From: an uncultured Mobiluncus sp.
GTDB taxonomy: Bacteria > Actinomycetota > Actinomycetes > Actinomycetales > Actinomycetaceae
DNA length: 64,000 bases
Reading direction: 5' to 3'
NCBI RefSeq assembly: GCF_947087965.1
Contig: NZ_CAMUES010000001.1
Coordinates: forward strand, 186,001 to 250,000
In this document: positions 17,234-26,836 of the stretch, piece by piece
Position numbering within the stretch: position 1 is the first letter of the stretch
Layout of the letters: each line of letters starts with the position of its first letter
The notes under the pieces: generated by a model
Told to the model about the DNA's origin: nothing
The model's database searches: none
Seen by the model: only the letters and a program-made list of their open reading frames with translations
Made by a program: the position numbers and the translations under genes

Positions 17234-19906
17234 CTAGTTCAAAATCCCCTGCATCTGTGCGCGAAGGGACTGACTGAGGGGAGCGGGACCACCGACAAAA
17301 ATCGCCTGTTTGATGGACTTCGTCGCCTGGATATACTTGACCACGGATGGGTCAAGTTTATCCGGACTTGAAAGTACCAACGGCAAATTGAGACTCTGGG
17401 CGAGCGGTGCAGCAACCAAAGCATCGGCCGGATCTACGCCGCTAGCCACAATGGCTTGCCGTGGCTCAGAGATATTCCCCGCCAGCGTGGCGCTGACCTG
17501 GAATTGATTCTGAGAGGTCAGCCGAGAGGACTTCACTCCTGTCAATTCATCCAGTTTCGATTGCACCGCAGTGGACACCTCGGTCTCGTTTCCTACGATG
17601 ACAACTTGCTCCACTTTATTCAGGCGTTTGATTTGCTCAGATATTTCTCGCGGAACTTCTTGGCTGGAAACCAGGAATACGGGAGCGTTGAGATTCTTAG
17701 CGAAGGACACTGCGTTTACTGCGGTAAGACTGTTTTGTCCCGGTGCAATCACGATAGCGTTTGTATCCGGAGAAAACTCATTTGCGGATTGCGCGTTCAC
17801 TGCATAACGACTCGATCCTTCAATCCGCGTCACCCGTGCCGAAGGTAGCAGCGTGCGCACAGTCTGTTGCACAGCATTGCTGACCGCTCCGGTTCCGCCG
17901 ACCAGGACAACTTTCTGCGGGTGCAATCGAGCGAGTTCGGTTTGAGTCACTTCGTCGAGACCAATCCCGTGGGTGTAGAGAATTGGGGCTTGCCCCTGTG
18001 AGAGATTCGCTGCACTGATGGCATCGCTGGGAGATTGGGAATTCACAATGAAGGCTGTCTTAGCATTCGTAAAGAACGACTTGGACAGATTGGCTGCCAC
18101 GGCTTGGCGATTTTTACCGCTGTAGCGGCCTACGGTGGTGGAGTATTTCCAAACATATGCGTCACCTTGTAAAGTCGCCTGTACAGGTTGACCGTCCAGA
18201 GTAAGACCAGGATTCTTTTCGTAAGTGGCTTTCCTGATGGTGACGTCAAAAGGTACGCCGGCCGGTACTCCCACAGGCTCCCCATAGGCGTCAACTATGG
18301 TAAGGGCTTTCGATTTGGAATCAAAACTTAGTTTCCAGACGGTATCCGTGACTCCAGCCGGAACTGTGAGACGGAATTCCCCTCCTGATAAACCTGCTTT
18401 ACGCACCCGCTCCGATGAGGAGGTATAACCGTCTTGGAACAGCTTAGTCCGCAATTCAGTTTGTGCCGATTGCATAGCCGCAAAGGCCTTGGAAGCAGCT
18501 TTGGTGTTCCACGCGGTGCGCGCTGACGCTCCCTTGTCGCTCAATTCCGTTGCAGTCAGAATCTCTTTTTGAACTGGCGAGAGTTTGGCATTGACTATGG
18601 GTTGATACTTAGAGCGATTCGTCTCGACCATGTGCAAAATATCCATCGCGGTCCAATAAACCGAGTTAGAAGTGTACTCATTCGACGTATTCATTGCCGG
18701 GGAAAAACCGGTTGTCTGATCCAAATAGTACGGCACGTACGGAGAGGTGAGCGTGGATCCCAGAGCTAAATATTCTACGCCAGGGAAACTATCCGTAGCA
18801 GTAGTCGGAATTTGGAAAACATGAGCCTCCATCACATTACGGTTACCGATAGGATAGTAACCCTTCTCACCGGTGTCATTCCCAGGAAGATTTCCGAGAT
18901 TGCCAAAACGGTTGCGCGTAGCGTCCATAACCATTTCTAGTGAGATGCTCTTTTTTTCGGCGCTTTGCAAGAAGGGGAAGGCGGTTCCATTTGGGTCAAC
19001 CTGAGCACTGGGGTTCAGAGTCTTGATTCCTGAGGCAGAACGAGAGGCGTTACGCGAACCTACCTCTGGATCGGCGTAAGATTCCCGCGCCTCAATATAA
19101 TTCCGAGCTGCGTCCCCCTTGAAAGTTCCGGCCGCCTGAGCGGTGCTGAAGAGACCTTTTGAAAAGATGTAATTGCCATCTTGGGAGACAACATAGTTAT
19201 TGGTAGTTTTTCCTGGCGTCAAAGTGACACCATTAATCCAGAAAGTATTGGGGAAAACGGAGAACTTGTCTTTCGGGTAGCGCATGGCGAGGAATTGGTG
19301 TCCGGTGTAAATCTCCATGTACCACAGGTCGCTCTTGCTGGCTACTACCAGGGAATTACCTTCCGCTGCCCCTTTCGTTGCCAGTTCGTCAGCAATAAAT
19401 CTCACCGCGTTTTCCGGGGTGTCGCAAGTGGCCAAAACAACCGTGGGGAGGATAGCCTCTGTCAGGCCAACACGGCTACCATCCTCCCCGTCCAAAAGTG
19501 GATCTTGAGCCAAAACAGCTTCGTTGGCGGTTGCAGAAACGGTCATATCGACCATTAGTCCTTTTTCGTTAAAACCAGCTTCATCGAAAATTCCGTATTC
19601 GGGAGTGGTGTCGTTAACTCCGTTATACCTATATGAAGGATTTGCAAATGTAAATTGATAGCCAGCATCAGTTCCGTAGGAAACGTCCTCTATAGTTTGT
19701 CCTGGCTGAAAATATCCGGCCTCGTGAATAACATATGCCTTATTATGGTTAATCTCCAGATCCTCTGTACGACCAAAGTAGAAACTTCCATCAGTGGTCA
19801 GTTCGGGTCCGACAATAATCCCGGTACAAGCAAATGCGGCCGTGGGAGTTCCGATTCCCAGCGCAAGAGCAAGTAGAGAGCTTATGGCTATGCGCTTTTT
19901 ATGCAT
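17234..19906 (-). CDS. Secreted C69-family dipeptidase with cell-wall-binding repeats
   Basis: C69 (PepD-type) peptidases are N-terminal nucleophile hydrolases. I start at the ATG preceded by AAAGGAG, giving 890 residues. Residues 1-26 are a signal peptide ending TAAFA, and cleavage would expose Cys27 (CTGIIVG), the expected catalytic N-terminal Cys. The peptidase domain spans ~27-530 and includes YGIFDEAGFNEKGLMVDMT and ALGSTLTSPYVPYY. After a β-rich linker the C-terminal ~300 residues hold three cell-wall-binding repeats (CWB2 type) with VVLVGGTGAVS, VVIVGNETEVS and AIFVGGPAPLS. It is probably anchored non-covalently to the wall and releases amino acids from peptides outside the cell. An inverted repeat lies upstream. 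Confidence 0.9.
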   Translation of the reverse strand: MHKKRIAISSLLALALGIGTPTAAFACTGIIVGPELTTDGSFYFGRTEDLEINHNKAYVIHEAGYFQPGQTIEDVSYGTDAGYQFTFANPSYRYNGVNDTTPEYGIFDEAGFNEKGLMVDMTVSATANEAVLAQDPLLDGEDGSRVGLTEAILPTVVLATCDTPENAVRFIADELATKGAAEGNSLVVASKSDLWYMEIYTGHQFLAMRYPKDKFSVFPNTFWINGVTLTPGKTTNNYVVSQDGNYIFSKGLFSTAQAAGTFKGDAARNYIEARESYADPEVGSRNASRSASGIKTLNPSAQVDPNGTAFPFLQSAEKKSISLEMVMDATRNRFGNLGNLPGNDTGEKGYYPIGNRNVMEAHVFQIPTTATDSFPGVEYLALGSTLTSPYVPYYLDQTTGFSPAMNTSNEYTSNSVYWTAMDILHMVETNRSKYQPIVNAKLSPVQKEILTATELSDKGASARTAWNTKAASKAFAAMQSAQTELRTKLFQDGYTSSSERVRKAGLSGGEFRLTVPAGVTDTVWKLSFDSKSKALTIVDAYGEPVGVPAGVPFDVTIRKATYEKNPGLTLDGQPVQATLQGDAYVWKYSTTVGRYSGKNRQAVAANLSKSFFTNAKTAFIVNSQSPSDAISAANLSQGQAPILYTHGIGLDEVTQTELARLHPQKVVLVGGTGAVSNAVQQTVRTLLPSARVTRIEGSSRYAVNAQSANEFSPDTNAIVIAPGQNSLTAVNAVSFAKNLNAPVFLVSSQEVPREISEQIKRLNKVEQVVIVGNETEVSTAVQSKLDELTGVKSSRLTSQNQFQVSATLAGNISEPRQAIVASGVDPADALVAAPLAQSLNLPLVLSSPDKLDPSVVKYIQATKSIKQAIFVGGPAPLSQSLRAQMQGILN

Positions 19907-19959
19907 ATTTATTCTCCTTTGAATAAGTGAATGCGAGTTCATACATATTAGCGTGTAAT

Positions 19960-19976
19960 TGCAATTTATGATTGCA
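19960..19976 (-). promoter_or_regulatory. Inverted repeat upstream of the C69 peptidase
   Basis: TGCAAT-TTATG-ATTGCA is a 6-5-6 perfect dyad about 54 bp before the start codon, in an A/T-rich region. It could be a repressor or activator site. The regulator is not identified. Confidence 0.35.
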
Positions 19977-20136
19977 TTCGCTATTGTACCTGGGGTTGCG
20001 CAGTTTTTTCGGGTTTCCACACTTTCAGTGAACCAATCATCTCGAGTCGGAGTCCCACCGCGGGTCGGGGGTGTGGTGGTTGCGCGCGGGCGTGGAATAA
20101 TGGGAGAGGTTTTTATGGTTCAACAGGAGGCAGTAG

Positions 20137-21591
20137 ATGACCCAACGTTTATTCGGTACTGACGGAGTTCGCGGACTTGCCAACGAAGACATCACCGCGG
20201 AACTGGCTTTGAACTTGGGAGTGGCTGCGGCTCGCCTGGTGGTAGAAGAAAAAATCATGGCCACCGGCCAGATGCCCATCGTGAAAGACCTGCTGAAGGA
20301 ACAACGCGAGTCGGCGATGACGGAATCACGCACCGGGATTAAACGTCCCCGCCTGATTCCAGAGGAACCCGCCAAGCCGCGAGCCATCATCGGTCGTGAC
20401 ACACGTGTTTCGGGACAATTCCTGGATCACGCCCTAGCAGCGGGACTGTCCAGCGCCGGCATGGACGTGACCAGGGTCGGGGTCATTCCCACTCCCGGGG
20501 TAGCGTATCTAACAGAATCCCAAGACATCGAGTTGGGCGTGGTCATCAGTGCGTCACACAACCCGATGCAAGATAACGGCATCAAATTTTTTGCCCGCGG
20601 CGGTTACAAACTCCCCGATGAGATGGAAGACCGGGTCCAAGCCATGCTGGGCCAGGACTGGGAACGGCCGCTCGGTTCCGGGGTTGGCGACGTGGTGGCC
20701 AACGGTAAAGCCGCCGACGATGCCTATGTCAATCACCTGGTAGACACGGTTCCCGTGTCTCTGCACGGGCTGAAAATCGTAGTGGACTGCGCCAACGGGG
20801 CGGCTTCAGAAATCGGTCCGCGGGCGCTGCGGGAAGCTGGCGCGGACGTCGTGGTGATTAACGCCTCTCCCGATGGGCGCAACATCAACCTGAACTGTGG
20901 TTCGACCCACCCCAAGCAGCTGAAATCCATGGTGGTAGCCGCCGGGGCAGACTTCGGGGTGGCGTTTGACGGTGACGCGGACCGCTGCCTGGCAGTGGAC
21001 GGCGCCGGCGACCTGGTTGATGGCGACCAAATCATGGGGATGCTGGCCTTGGATATGCACCGGGCAGGAATATTGACTGAGGACACCCTGGTGCTGACGG
21101 TGATGAGTAATCTCGGGTTGCGTTTAGCGATGCAGCAGGCGGGCATCAAGACCCCCACCACCGCGGTAGGAGATCGCTACGTGTTGGAGGAAATGCGCGC
21201 TCACGGCTACATTTTGGGCGGGGAACAGTCCGGACACGTTATCAATGCCCGCTACGCCACCACCGGCGACGGTATCCTCACCGCTCTGCAAGTGGCGGCG
21301 ACTGTGGCCTCCCACCAAGCCCCTCTGAGTGAACTTGTGTCGCCTATCCAAAAGCTGCCCCAAACCCTGATTAATGTGCCCGGAGTGGACAAGACCCGCG
21401 TGGACGACCCGCGCTTGGCCCAGGATGTCGCGCAGGCGGAAGCGCGCCTGGGGGAGACGGGCCGGGTTCTGTTGCGTTCTTCCGGTACGGAACCCTTGGT
21501 GCGGGTTATGGTAGAAGCCGCAACTCAGGAACAGGCAGATGCGGAGGCACAAACCCTCGCCAATCGGGTACAGGAACTATTAGCGCTGTAA
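20137..21591 (+). CDS. glmM: Phosphoglucosamine mutase
   Basis: GlmM converts glucosamine-6-phosphate to glucosamine-1-phosphate on the way to UDP-GlcNAc and peptidoglycan. The 484-residue product has RLFGTDGVRGLAN, the phosphoserine loop VVISASHNPMQDNGIKFF (Ser140), the metal loop AFDGDADRCLAVD, the sugar loop GGEQSGHVI and the phosphate-binding RSSGTEPLVRVMVEA. It is ~35-40 residues longer than typical because of an insertion at about residues 41-80 (Met/Lys/Arg/Pro-rich) before IIGRDTRVSG. AGGAGG precedes the ATG. glmS follows after 25 bp and supplies its substrate. Confidence 0.97.
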   Translation: MTQRLFGTDGVRGLANEDITAELALNLGVAAARLVVEEKIMATGQMPIVKDLLKEQRESAMTESRTGIKRPRLIPEEPAKPRAIIGRDTRVSGQFLDHALAAGLSSAGMDVTRVGVIPTPGVAYLTESQDIELGVVISASHNPMQDNGIKFFARGGYKLPDEMEDRVQAMLGQDWERPLGSGVGDVVANGKAADDAYVNHLVDTVPVSLHGLKIVVDCANGAASEIGPRALREAGADVVVINASPDGRNINLNCGSTHPKQLKSMVVAAGADFGVAFDGDADRCLAVDGAGDLVDGDQIMGMLALDMHRAGILTEDTLVLTVMSNLGLRLAMQQAGIKTPTTAVGDRYVLEEMRAHGYILGGEQSGHVINARYATTGDGILTALQVAATVASHQAPLSELVSPIQKLPQTLINVPGVDKTRVDDPRLAQDVAQAEARLGETGRVLLRSSGTEPLVRVMVEAATQEQADAEAQTLANRVQELLAL

Positions 21592-21616
21592 AACCGCGCC
21601 GCGAAAGCGAGGAAAT

Positions 21617-23629
21617 GTGTGTGGAATTGTCGGTGCCGTCGGGTCCCAGAGCGCCAAGGTAGCTGAGGAAACTGTCCTGGAGGGGCTGTCCCGCCTGGAA
21701 TACCGCGGCTATGATTCAGCCGGAATCGCGGTGGTCGACGCGACCAGCGTGAGCCCCGAAATTAAGGTTGAAAAGGAAGTCGGGAAACTATCCGAACTGC
21801 GCAAAACCTTAGAAAAGTGCCCTTTGCCCAACGCCACCACCGCGATTGGACACACCCGTTGGGCCACCCACGGGGGCGTCACTCGTGACAACGCCCACCC
21901 CCACCTGTCTTATGACGGCAGACTGGCGCTGATACACAACGGCATCATCGAGAACGCGGAACCTTACCGCGCCCACCTGGAAACCCTGGGCATCAAATGC
22001 GTCAGCGAAACTGACACCGAGGTGGTCGCTCACCTGCTGGAGCGCGCCTACTTGGCCGAACCGGGCGGAAACTCCGCCGAAAGCGCTGGTGAACAGCCGA
22101 TTACCCCCGGTACTACTCCCTTGCACAGCCTGGATCCGAACCTGAGCTGCGCGGCGGGAGCGACCCGATTGGCGCGGGCGATGCTAAAGGTCACCAGAGA
22201 TTTGGAAGGCTCGTTCACCCTGTTGGTGGAGCACGCGGACGCTCCAGGCGTGATTGTGGCGGCGCGGCGGTCGTCTCCGCTGGTACTGGGGTTGTCACAA
22301 GGGATGAATTTCCTCGGTTCTGACGTGTTGGCTTTCGCGGCGCGCACGAAGCAGGCGCTGGAAGTCGGTCAGGATGAAGTCGTGGTCGTGACCCCGGCCG
22401 GAGTGCTGGTCATGGACCAGCAGGGCAACGAAATCCTGCACACGCAAGGTCTGGAGGTCATCGCCCAGGATCCCGCTCAGCGCAAACGGGCTTTTGAAGT
22501 CGATTTCGCGACCGACCGCGTCACCAAAGAAGGCTTCGACACCTTTATGGAAAAGGAAATCCGGGAACAGCCCCGGGCGGTGGGGGACACCATTGCGGGA
22601 CGGCTGGACGCCGCCGAGGCGCTGACCTTGGACGAACTGCGGATTGAAGCCGAAGTGTTTCGTTCCATCACCTCGGTAATCATTGTGGCCTGCGGTACGG
22701 CCTCCTATGCCGGGCAGGTGGCCCGCTACGCTATCGAACACTGGTGCCGAATTCCGTGTGAGGTCGAACTGGCGCACGAGTTTCGTTACCGGGACCCGGT
22801 GGTGAGCCGGCGCACCCTGGTGGTGGCGATATCGCAGTCCGGGGAAACCATGGACACGATTATGGCCATCCGTCACGCCCGCGAACAAGGGGCGCGGGTT
22901 CTGGCCATCGTGAACACGCCCGGTTCCACAATTTCTCGCGAGGCCGACGCGGTACTGTTGACCCACGCCGGACCGGAAATCGCGGTGGCCTCCACCAAGG
23001 CGTTCACGGCCCAGATTTCGGCGTGCTACCTGTTAGGTTTGTACCTGGCTCAGGTCCGCGGCAACAAATATGCCGACGAAATCGAGGATTACCTGGAAAA
23101 ACTTGGTCAGATGCCAGCGCGGATGCAAACTGTCTTGGACCGTTACGCTGGCTCGGCTGACTTAGGCGCTAATCTTGACGACATCAATTCGGTCATCTTC
23201 CTGGGGCGTCATGTTGGATTCCCGGTGGCGCTGGAAGGGGCGCTGAAACTGAAGGAAATCGCCTATCTGCATGCCGAAGGCTTCGCGGCCGGAGAACTGA
23301 AGCACGGGCCCATTGCCCTGGTGGAGTCCGGGCAGCCGGTTGTCATTATTGTCCCCACTCCGCGTCGACCCGAGTTGCATCGCAAAGTCGTGTCCAATAT
23401 CGAAGAAGTCCGGGCGCGTGGGGCTGTGACTCTGGTGGTGGCCGAAGATGGGGACGATTCCGTAAACGAGTTTGCGGATGTGGTGTGGCGGGTGCCTCCC
23501 ACGCCCACCTTGATGCGTCCTCTGGTGGACGTGATTCCGTTGCAGCTGTTGGCTTTGCGGATGGCGGGACACCTGGGATACGACGTGGATCAGCCGCGTA
23601 ACCTGGCCAAGTCGGTCACGGTGGAATAG
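21617..23629 (+). CDS. glmS: Glutamine-fructose-6-phosphate aminotransferase (isomerizing)
   Basis: GlmS makes glucosamine-6-phosphate from fructose-6-phosphate and glutamine. The GTG start gives MCGIVGAVG, so Cys2 is the glutaminase nucleophile after Met removal. Glutaminase signatures include EYRGYDSAGIAVV, GHTRWATHG and LIHNGIIEN. Two SIS domains follow (VACGTASYAGQVARY, AISQSGETMDTI, STKAFTAQI, GRHVGFPVALEGALKLKEI), and the C terminus is DVDQPRNLAKSVTVE. The 670-residue length exceeds the usual ~610. Part of the excess is an insertion near residues 148-182 of the glutaminase domain, rich in Ser, Gly and Pro. Confidence 0.97.
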   Translation: MCGIVGAVGSQSAKVAEETVLEGLSRLEYRGYDSAGIAVVDATSVSPEIKVEKEVGKLSELRKTLEKCPLPNATTAIGHTRWATHGGVTRDNAHPHLSYDGRLALIHNGIIENAEPYRAHLETLGIKCVSETDTEVVAHLLERAYLAEPGGNSAESAGEQPITPGTTPLHSLDPNLSCAAGATRLARAMLKVTRDLEGSFTLLVEHADAPGVIVAARRSSPLVLGLSQGMNFLGSDVLAFAARTKQALEVGQDEVVVVTPAGVLVMDQQGNEILHTQGLEVIAQDPAQRKRAFEVDFATDRVTKEGFDTFMEKEIREQPRAVGDTIAGRLDAAEALTLDELRIEAEVFRSITSVIIVACGTASYAGQVARYAIEHWCRIPCEVELAHEFRYRDPVVSRRTLVVAISQSGETMDTIMAIRHAREQGARVLAIVNTPGSTISREADAVLLTHAGPEIAVASTKAFTAQISACYLLGLYLAQVRGNKYADEIEDYLEKLGQMPARMQTVLDRYAGSADLGANLDDINSVIFLGRHVGFPVALEGALKLKEIAYLHAEGFAAGELKHGPIALVESGQPVVIIVPTPRRPELHRKVVSNIEEVRARGAVTLVVAEDGDDSVNEFADVVWRVPPTPTLMRPLVDVIPLQLLALRMAGHLGYDVDQPRNLAKSVTVE

Positions 23630-23644
23630 AGCTTTGCGGGCAAT

Positions 23645-24388
23645 ATGCTGACCCCGACGCTTCCTGACGCGGTTTCCGCCCTGGCCCTGCTGCTCACAGC
23701 GGGCGGGGATGGCGGTTGGGTGCCGATTTCGCAAACCATCACGGAATGGATTCACAGCTTTGCCGGTTCCCCTCTGGCTTTGCTGGTTTTAGCGGGTCTG
23801 TGCTTCACGGATGCTTTTTTCCCGCCGGTGCCCGCCGAGTCAATCGTCATCGGCTTAACTTCGTGGTATTTCGCCGCGCCCGGGCACGTTGTGGCGCTCC
23901 CGGGAATTTTTCTGTGTGCCGTCATCGGAGCGACCCTCGGTGATTCTTTCGCCTTCTTCCTGGGGACACGTATTCACGTGCAGCGCATCAAATCGTGGCG
24001 GGGCGGAAAGGGCGAACAAGCCTTCGAACGAACCGCGAAACTTTTACACAAACGTGGCACGTCATTCATCTTTGCGGCGCGTTTTGTGCCAGGCGGGCGA
24101 GTGGCGGTCAATATGTGCGCCGGAGCAACCGGTTTTCCTTACAGTCGCTTTATTCGCACCGACCTGGCTGCCGTAATCTGTTGGGTGTCCTACGGAATGT
24201 CTATCGGTTTTGCTTCCGGGAGTATCCTGGGGCCAATTCATCCGCTCTTAGCGACCCTGGTAGGGATGGTCGGGGGAGTAATCCTCAGCCTTTTGCTGGA
24301 CCGTTTGGTCACCCGGTTGCAGCGGCGGTTTCAGTCGGGTCGCCCCGATTCGTCAGAAGAATCTACCGGTAGCGAACCGGAGGAGTGA
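23645..24388 (+). CDS. DedA-family membrane protein
   Basis: DedA proteins are integral membrane proteins linked to membrane potential and, in some members, to recycling of lipid carriers. The 247-residue product has the family layout: a helix (PLALLVLAGLCFTDAFFPPVPAESIVIG), the loop GATLGDSFAFFLGTRI, RGTSFIFAARFVPGGRVAVNMCAGATG, and two further membrane helices. The tail is charged (RPDSSEESTGSEPEE). It begins 15 bp after glmS and may share its transcript, which fits a cell-envelope role. It converges with coaA, 39 bp apart. Confidence 0.88.
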   Translation: MLTPTLPDAVSALALLLTAGGDGGWVPISQTITEWIHSFAGSPLALLVLAGLCFTDAFFPPVPAESIVIGLTSWYFAAPGHVVALPGIFLCAVIGATLGDSFAFFLGTRIHVQRIKSWRGGKGEQAFERTAKLLHKRGTSFIFAARFVPGGRVAVNMCAGATGFPYSRFIRTDLAAVICWVSYGMSIGFASGSILGPIHPLLATLVGMVGGVILSLLLDRLVTRLQRRFQSGRPDSSEESTGSEPEE

Positions 24389-24427
24389 ACGGAACGTCCT
24401 GGTGAGGCCGCTGAAGTGGGACGGAGC

Positions 24428-25522
24428 CTAAATCTTTCGCAGGTGCAGGCGGTGCACGCGGTGGTCAGGGTTTTTCTCGAGGATAAGGGTGGCACGAGAA
24501 CGGGTCGGAGCCACGTTTTCTTGGAGGTTCTTAAGGTTGACTTCACGCCAAATTTGGCGGGCATGAGATTCTGCCTGTTCATCGGTCCAAGCGGCAATCT
24601 CACGGAAGAAAGAGTCAGGTTGTTTGAAAGCGGTCTTGCGCAACTGTCGGAAACGTGACAGATACCACTGCTCGATGTCCGCGGGGCGAGCGTGCAAATA
24701 GATGGAGAAATCAAAGAAATCCGACACTGTCAAGGAATTTTTGCTCCCGCTGGCAATCAACGGTGGAGCTAACACGTTCAGCCCCTCCAAGATGAGGACG
24801 TCCGGGGCGCAAACCATCTGGGACTTACCGGGCACAATATCGTAGGTAACGTGCGAATATACCGGGGCGGCTACCTCGGGGGCTCCAGATTTTACCGCTG
24901 CCAGAAAACGTAACAGTCCCCGACGGTCATACGACTCAGGAAAACCCTTGCGGTTCATGATCCCGCGCGCCACCAGCTCAGCATTGGGGTGCAGAAAACC
25001 GTCCGTAGTGACCAAATCAACCCGCGGAGTGCCCGGCCAGCGGCTCATCAACTCGCGCAACAGCCGCGCCAGAGAGGACTTTCCCACCGCTACCGAACCG
25101 GCCACCCCAATCACGAAGGGAGTGTGTTGAACCGTGGACTCACCTAAGAAATCAGCGCGTCGGGAGCGAATCTTGGTCGTTCCGGCGGCGTAAATCTGAA
25201 GCAAGGCGGTCAAGGGACGATAGATTGCATCTACCTCAGCCAAATCGATAGGGTCGCCCAAAGCGCGCAAACGCTCCACGTCAGCCTGGGTCAGCGGCAG
25301 AGGAGTCTGATCCGACAGAGCTGACCACTGTTCCCTGGTGAACATGACAAAAGGCGAGGCGGTCTCCTCGAGACCTGGGGAAACCTGATGCGGACGGGCG
25401 GCCATTATCTCTCGCATCGCCGAACCGTACTGATTATCACGTAACTTCACTTGCGTGCCGTGAGGATCAGTCAGGAAATCCTCTATCAACTCGGTGGTGG
25501 GAGCGCCGAAATTGTCCCTCAT
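24428..25522 (-). CDS. coaA: Type I pantothenate kinase
   Basis: CoaA phosphorylates pantothenate in the first committed step of coenzyme A synthesis. The 364-residue product has the P-loop GSVAVGKSS (residues 142-150), VTTDGFLHPN, RKGFPESYDRRGLLRF, the YSHVTYDIVPG segment and VLILEGLNVL, all characteristic of the bacterial type I enzyme. It is slightly longer than the E. coli enzyme at the N terminus. Its ATG overlaps the stop of the upstream membrane-anchored protein (ATGA), so the two are translationally coupled. Confidence 0.95.
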   Translation of the reverse strand: MRDNFGAPTTELIEDFLTDPHGTQVKLRDNQYGSAMREIMAARPHQVSPGLEETASPFVMFTREQWSALSDQTPLPLTQADVERLRALGDPIDLAEVDAIYRPLTALLQIYAAGTTKIRSRRADFLGESTVQHTPFVIGVAGSVAVGKSSLARLLRELMSRWPGTPRVDLVTTDGFLHPNAELVARGIMNRKGFPESYDRRGLLRFLAAVKSGAPEVAAPVYSHVTYDIVPGKSQMVCAPDVLILEGLNVLAPPLIASGSKNSLTVSDFFDFSIYLHARPADIEQWYLSRFRQLRKTAFKQPDSFFREIAAWTDEQAESHARQIWREVNLKNLQENVAPTRSRATLILEKNPDHRVHRLHLRKI

Positions 25523-26691
25523 GACTTATTGACCACCGACCCGAGGCACAGACTGCCATCCTTGTCGCGGAAGAAGTATGCGGAAGGTTCTTCTAACTGT
25601 GAGTGTGCCGCTCGGATATACATGGGGTAGGTGTTTTTTACCGCGTAGAGGTGAATGGACTCGGAACGTAAATCCTGCAAAGCCTTGAAAGTGTCTTCGT
25701 CCAGGTGTCCCTCCTCGTTATAGCGCAGTTTCCGGGCTGCTTCCGGTGTGTACTTGGTGATGCCTGGCGGAGGACTCCATTTTTCACATAGGGTCGGGTA
25801 GTTTTCTTCCGAGTCGGCACCATTGAATGGATAGCTGGAACGAGCCATAATGCGTGCCAGCAGGTAAGACACGTCCTCCGGGGTAACCGAATCCATTTTG
25901 CCGCCATAAATTGCCGTTGGGCAGGAATACCGGGCACCTAACTGGCTCCAGCTGGCTCGCACTTCCACGTCGGAGTCCTTCCAAGACACGCCCTCATCGG
26001 TAGCTTTCGGGATTTGCGACAAGGCGTGCAACAGAGCCTTTTGGGCGGGCGGGGTCGTGTAACGGTCGGTAAACACTTCCGGGGTAATCAGCCAGCAACT
26101 GCGCTGCATAGCGCCGAAATTTCCGGTTTGTAAATCCTTAAAGAACGCCTGCATTCCCTCGAAGTGGACCGGGTCGCCAGACTCGATGGTTTCTTTCTTA
26201 AGGTTCGCCGCAGCAGAACGGTTGGGCGTTGGGGTCTGTTTCAAGCTGCGGCTCGGGGTGGGCCGGGCAGTCATCTCGGAAACATTGCTGAAAGATCTGG
26301 GATATTTGAGGTCTTTAATTCCCTCGAGATTGAGCGCTGTCGAGTGAAAATTGGGAGTTTCTGAATTCTGCGCGGTGGTGTCGTCCGTCTGCGCGGGTGA
26401 ATCGGGGTTTTCTGTGGGTTCTGACTCCGCCTGACCCATTCTCAAAGTGGAGTTGGTACGGAAATCAGGGCCTGTGACTTCCACGAGAAGTGTGGATGAA
26501 AACTTGTCAACAGATTGAGGGCGATTCATCTCAGAGGGATCCTGATTAGGCATAGCGGCAATTTGTGGCGCGACTATAAATAGCGTCACCAGCACCAGGG
26601 CAATTCCCGCGCCAGCGAGCAGGAACAGCCCCGCGACGAGGCGTTTTGGGGTGGAAAGAAGCCATAGCTGGAGACTGTCCTTTTTTGACAT
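25519..26691 (-). CDS. Membrane-anchored extracytoplasmic protein of unknown function
   Basis: No family is recognised. The 390-residue product has a short cytoplasmic N terminus (MSKKDSLQLWLLSTPKRL) and one transmembrane helix at ~residues 18-42 (LFLLAGAGIALVLVTLFIVA). A Ser/Thr/Pro/Asn-rich extracytoplasmic linker extends to ~residue 165, followed by a ~220-residue domain rich in Trp, Tyr and Cys (SCWLITPEVF, YSCPTAIYGG, PTLCEKWSPPPGI, DGSLCLGSV). The four scattered Cys could form disulphides. It is coupled to coaA by a four-base overlap and divergent from nnr. A link to CoA metabolism is not evident from its sequence. Confidence 0.8.
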   Translation of the reverse strand: MSKKDSLQLWLLSTPKRLVAGLFLLAGAGIALVLVTLFIVAPQIAAMPNQDPSEMNRPQSVDKFSSTLLVEVTGPDFRTNSTLRMGQAESEPTENPDSPAQTDDTTAQNSETPNFHSTALNLEGIKDLKYPRSFSNVSEMTARPTPSRSLKQTPTPNRSAAANLKKETIESGDPVHFEGMQAFFKDLQTGNFGAMQRSCWLITPEVFTDRYTTPPAQKALLHALSQIPKATDEGVSWKDSDVEVRASWSQLGARYSCPTAIYGGKMDSVTPEDVSYLLARIMARSSYPFNGADSEENYPTLCEKWSPPPGITKYTPEAARKLRYNEEGHLDEDTFKALQDLRSESIHLYAVKNTYPMYIRAAHSQLEEPSAYFFRDKDGSLCLGSVVNKS

Positions 26692-26836
26692 GGCTACCTT
26701 TCGTGAACATAGTGACCCCGCTTTAGAGGTATCGGGATTTCCTGGCTTTAAGATTACCTAGTTTTCCTGCCGGTTGAAAACCGCAAGCGCAATCTAAGTC
26801 TCTGACTCTGTGCCGATTTTCGTCTAGGCTGAAATC

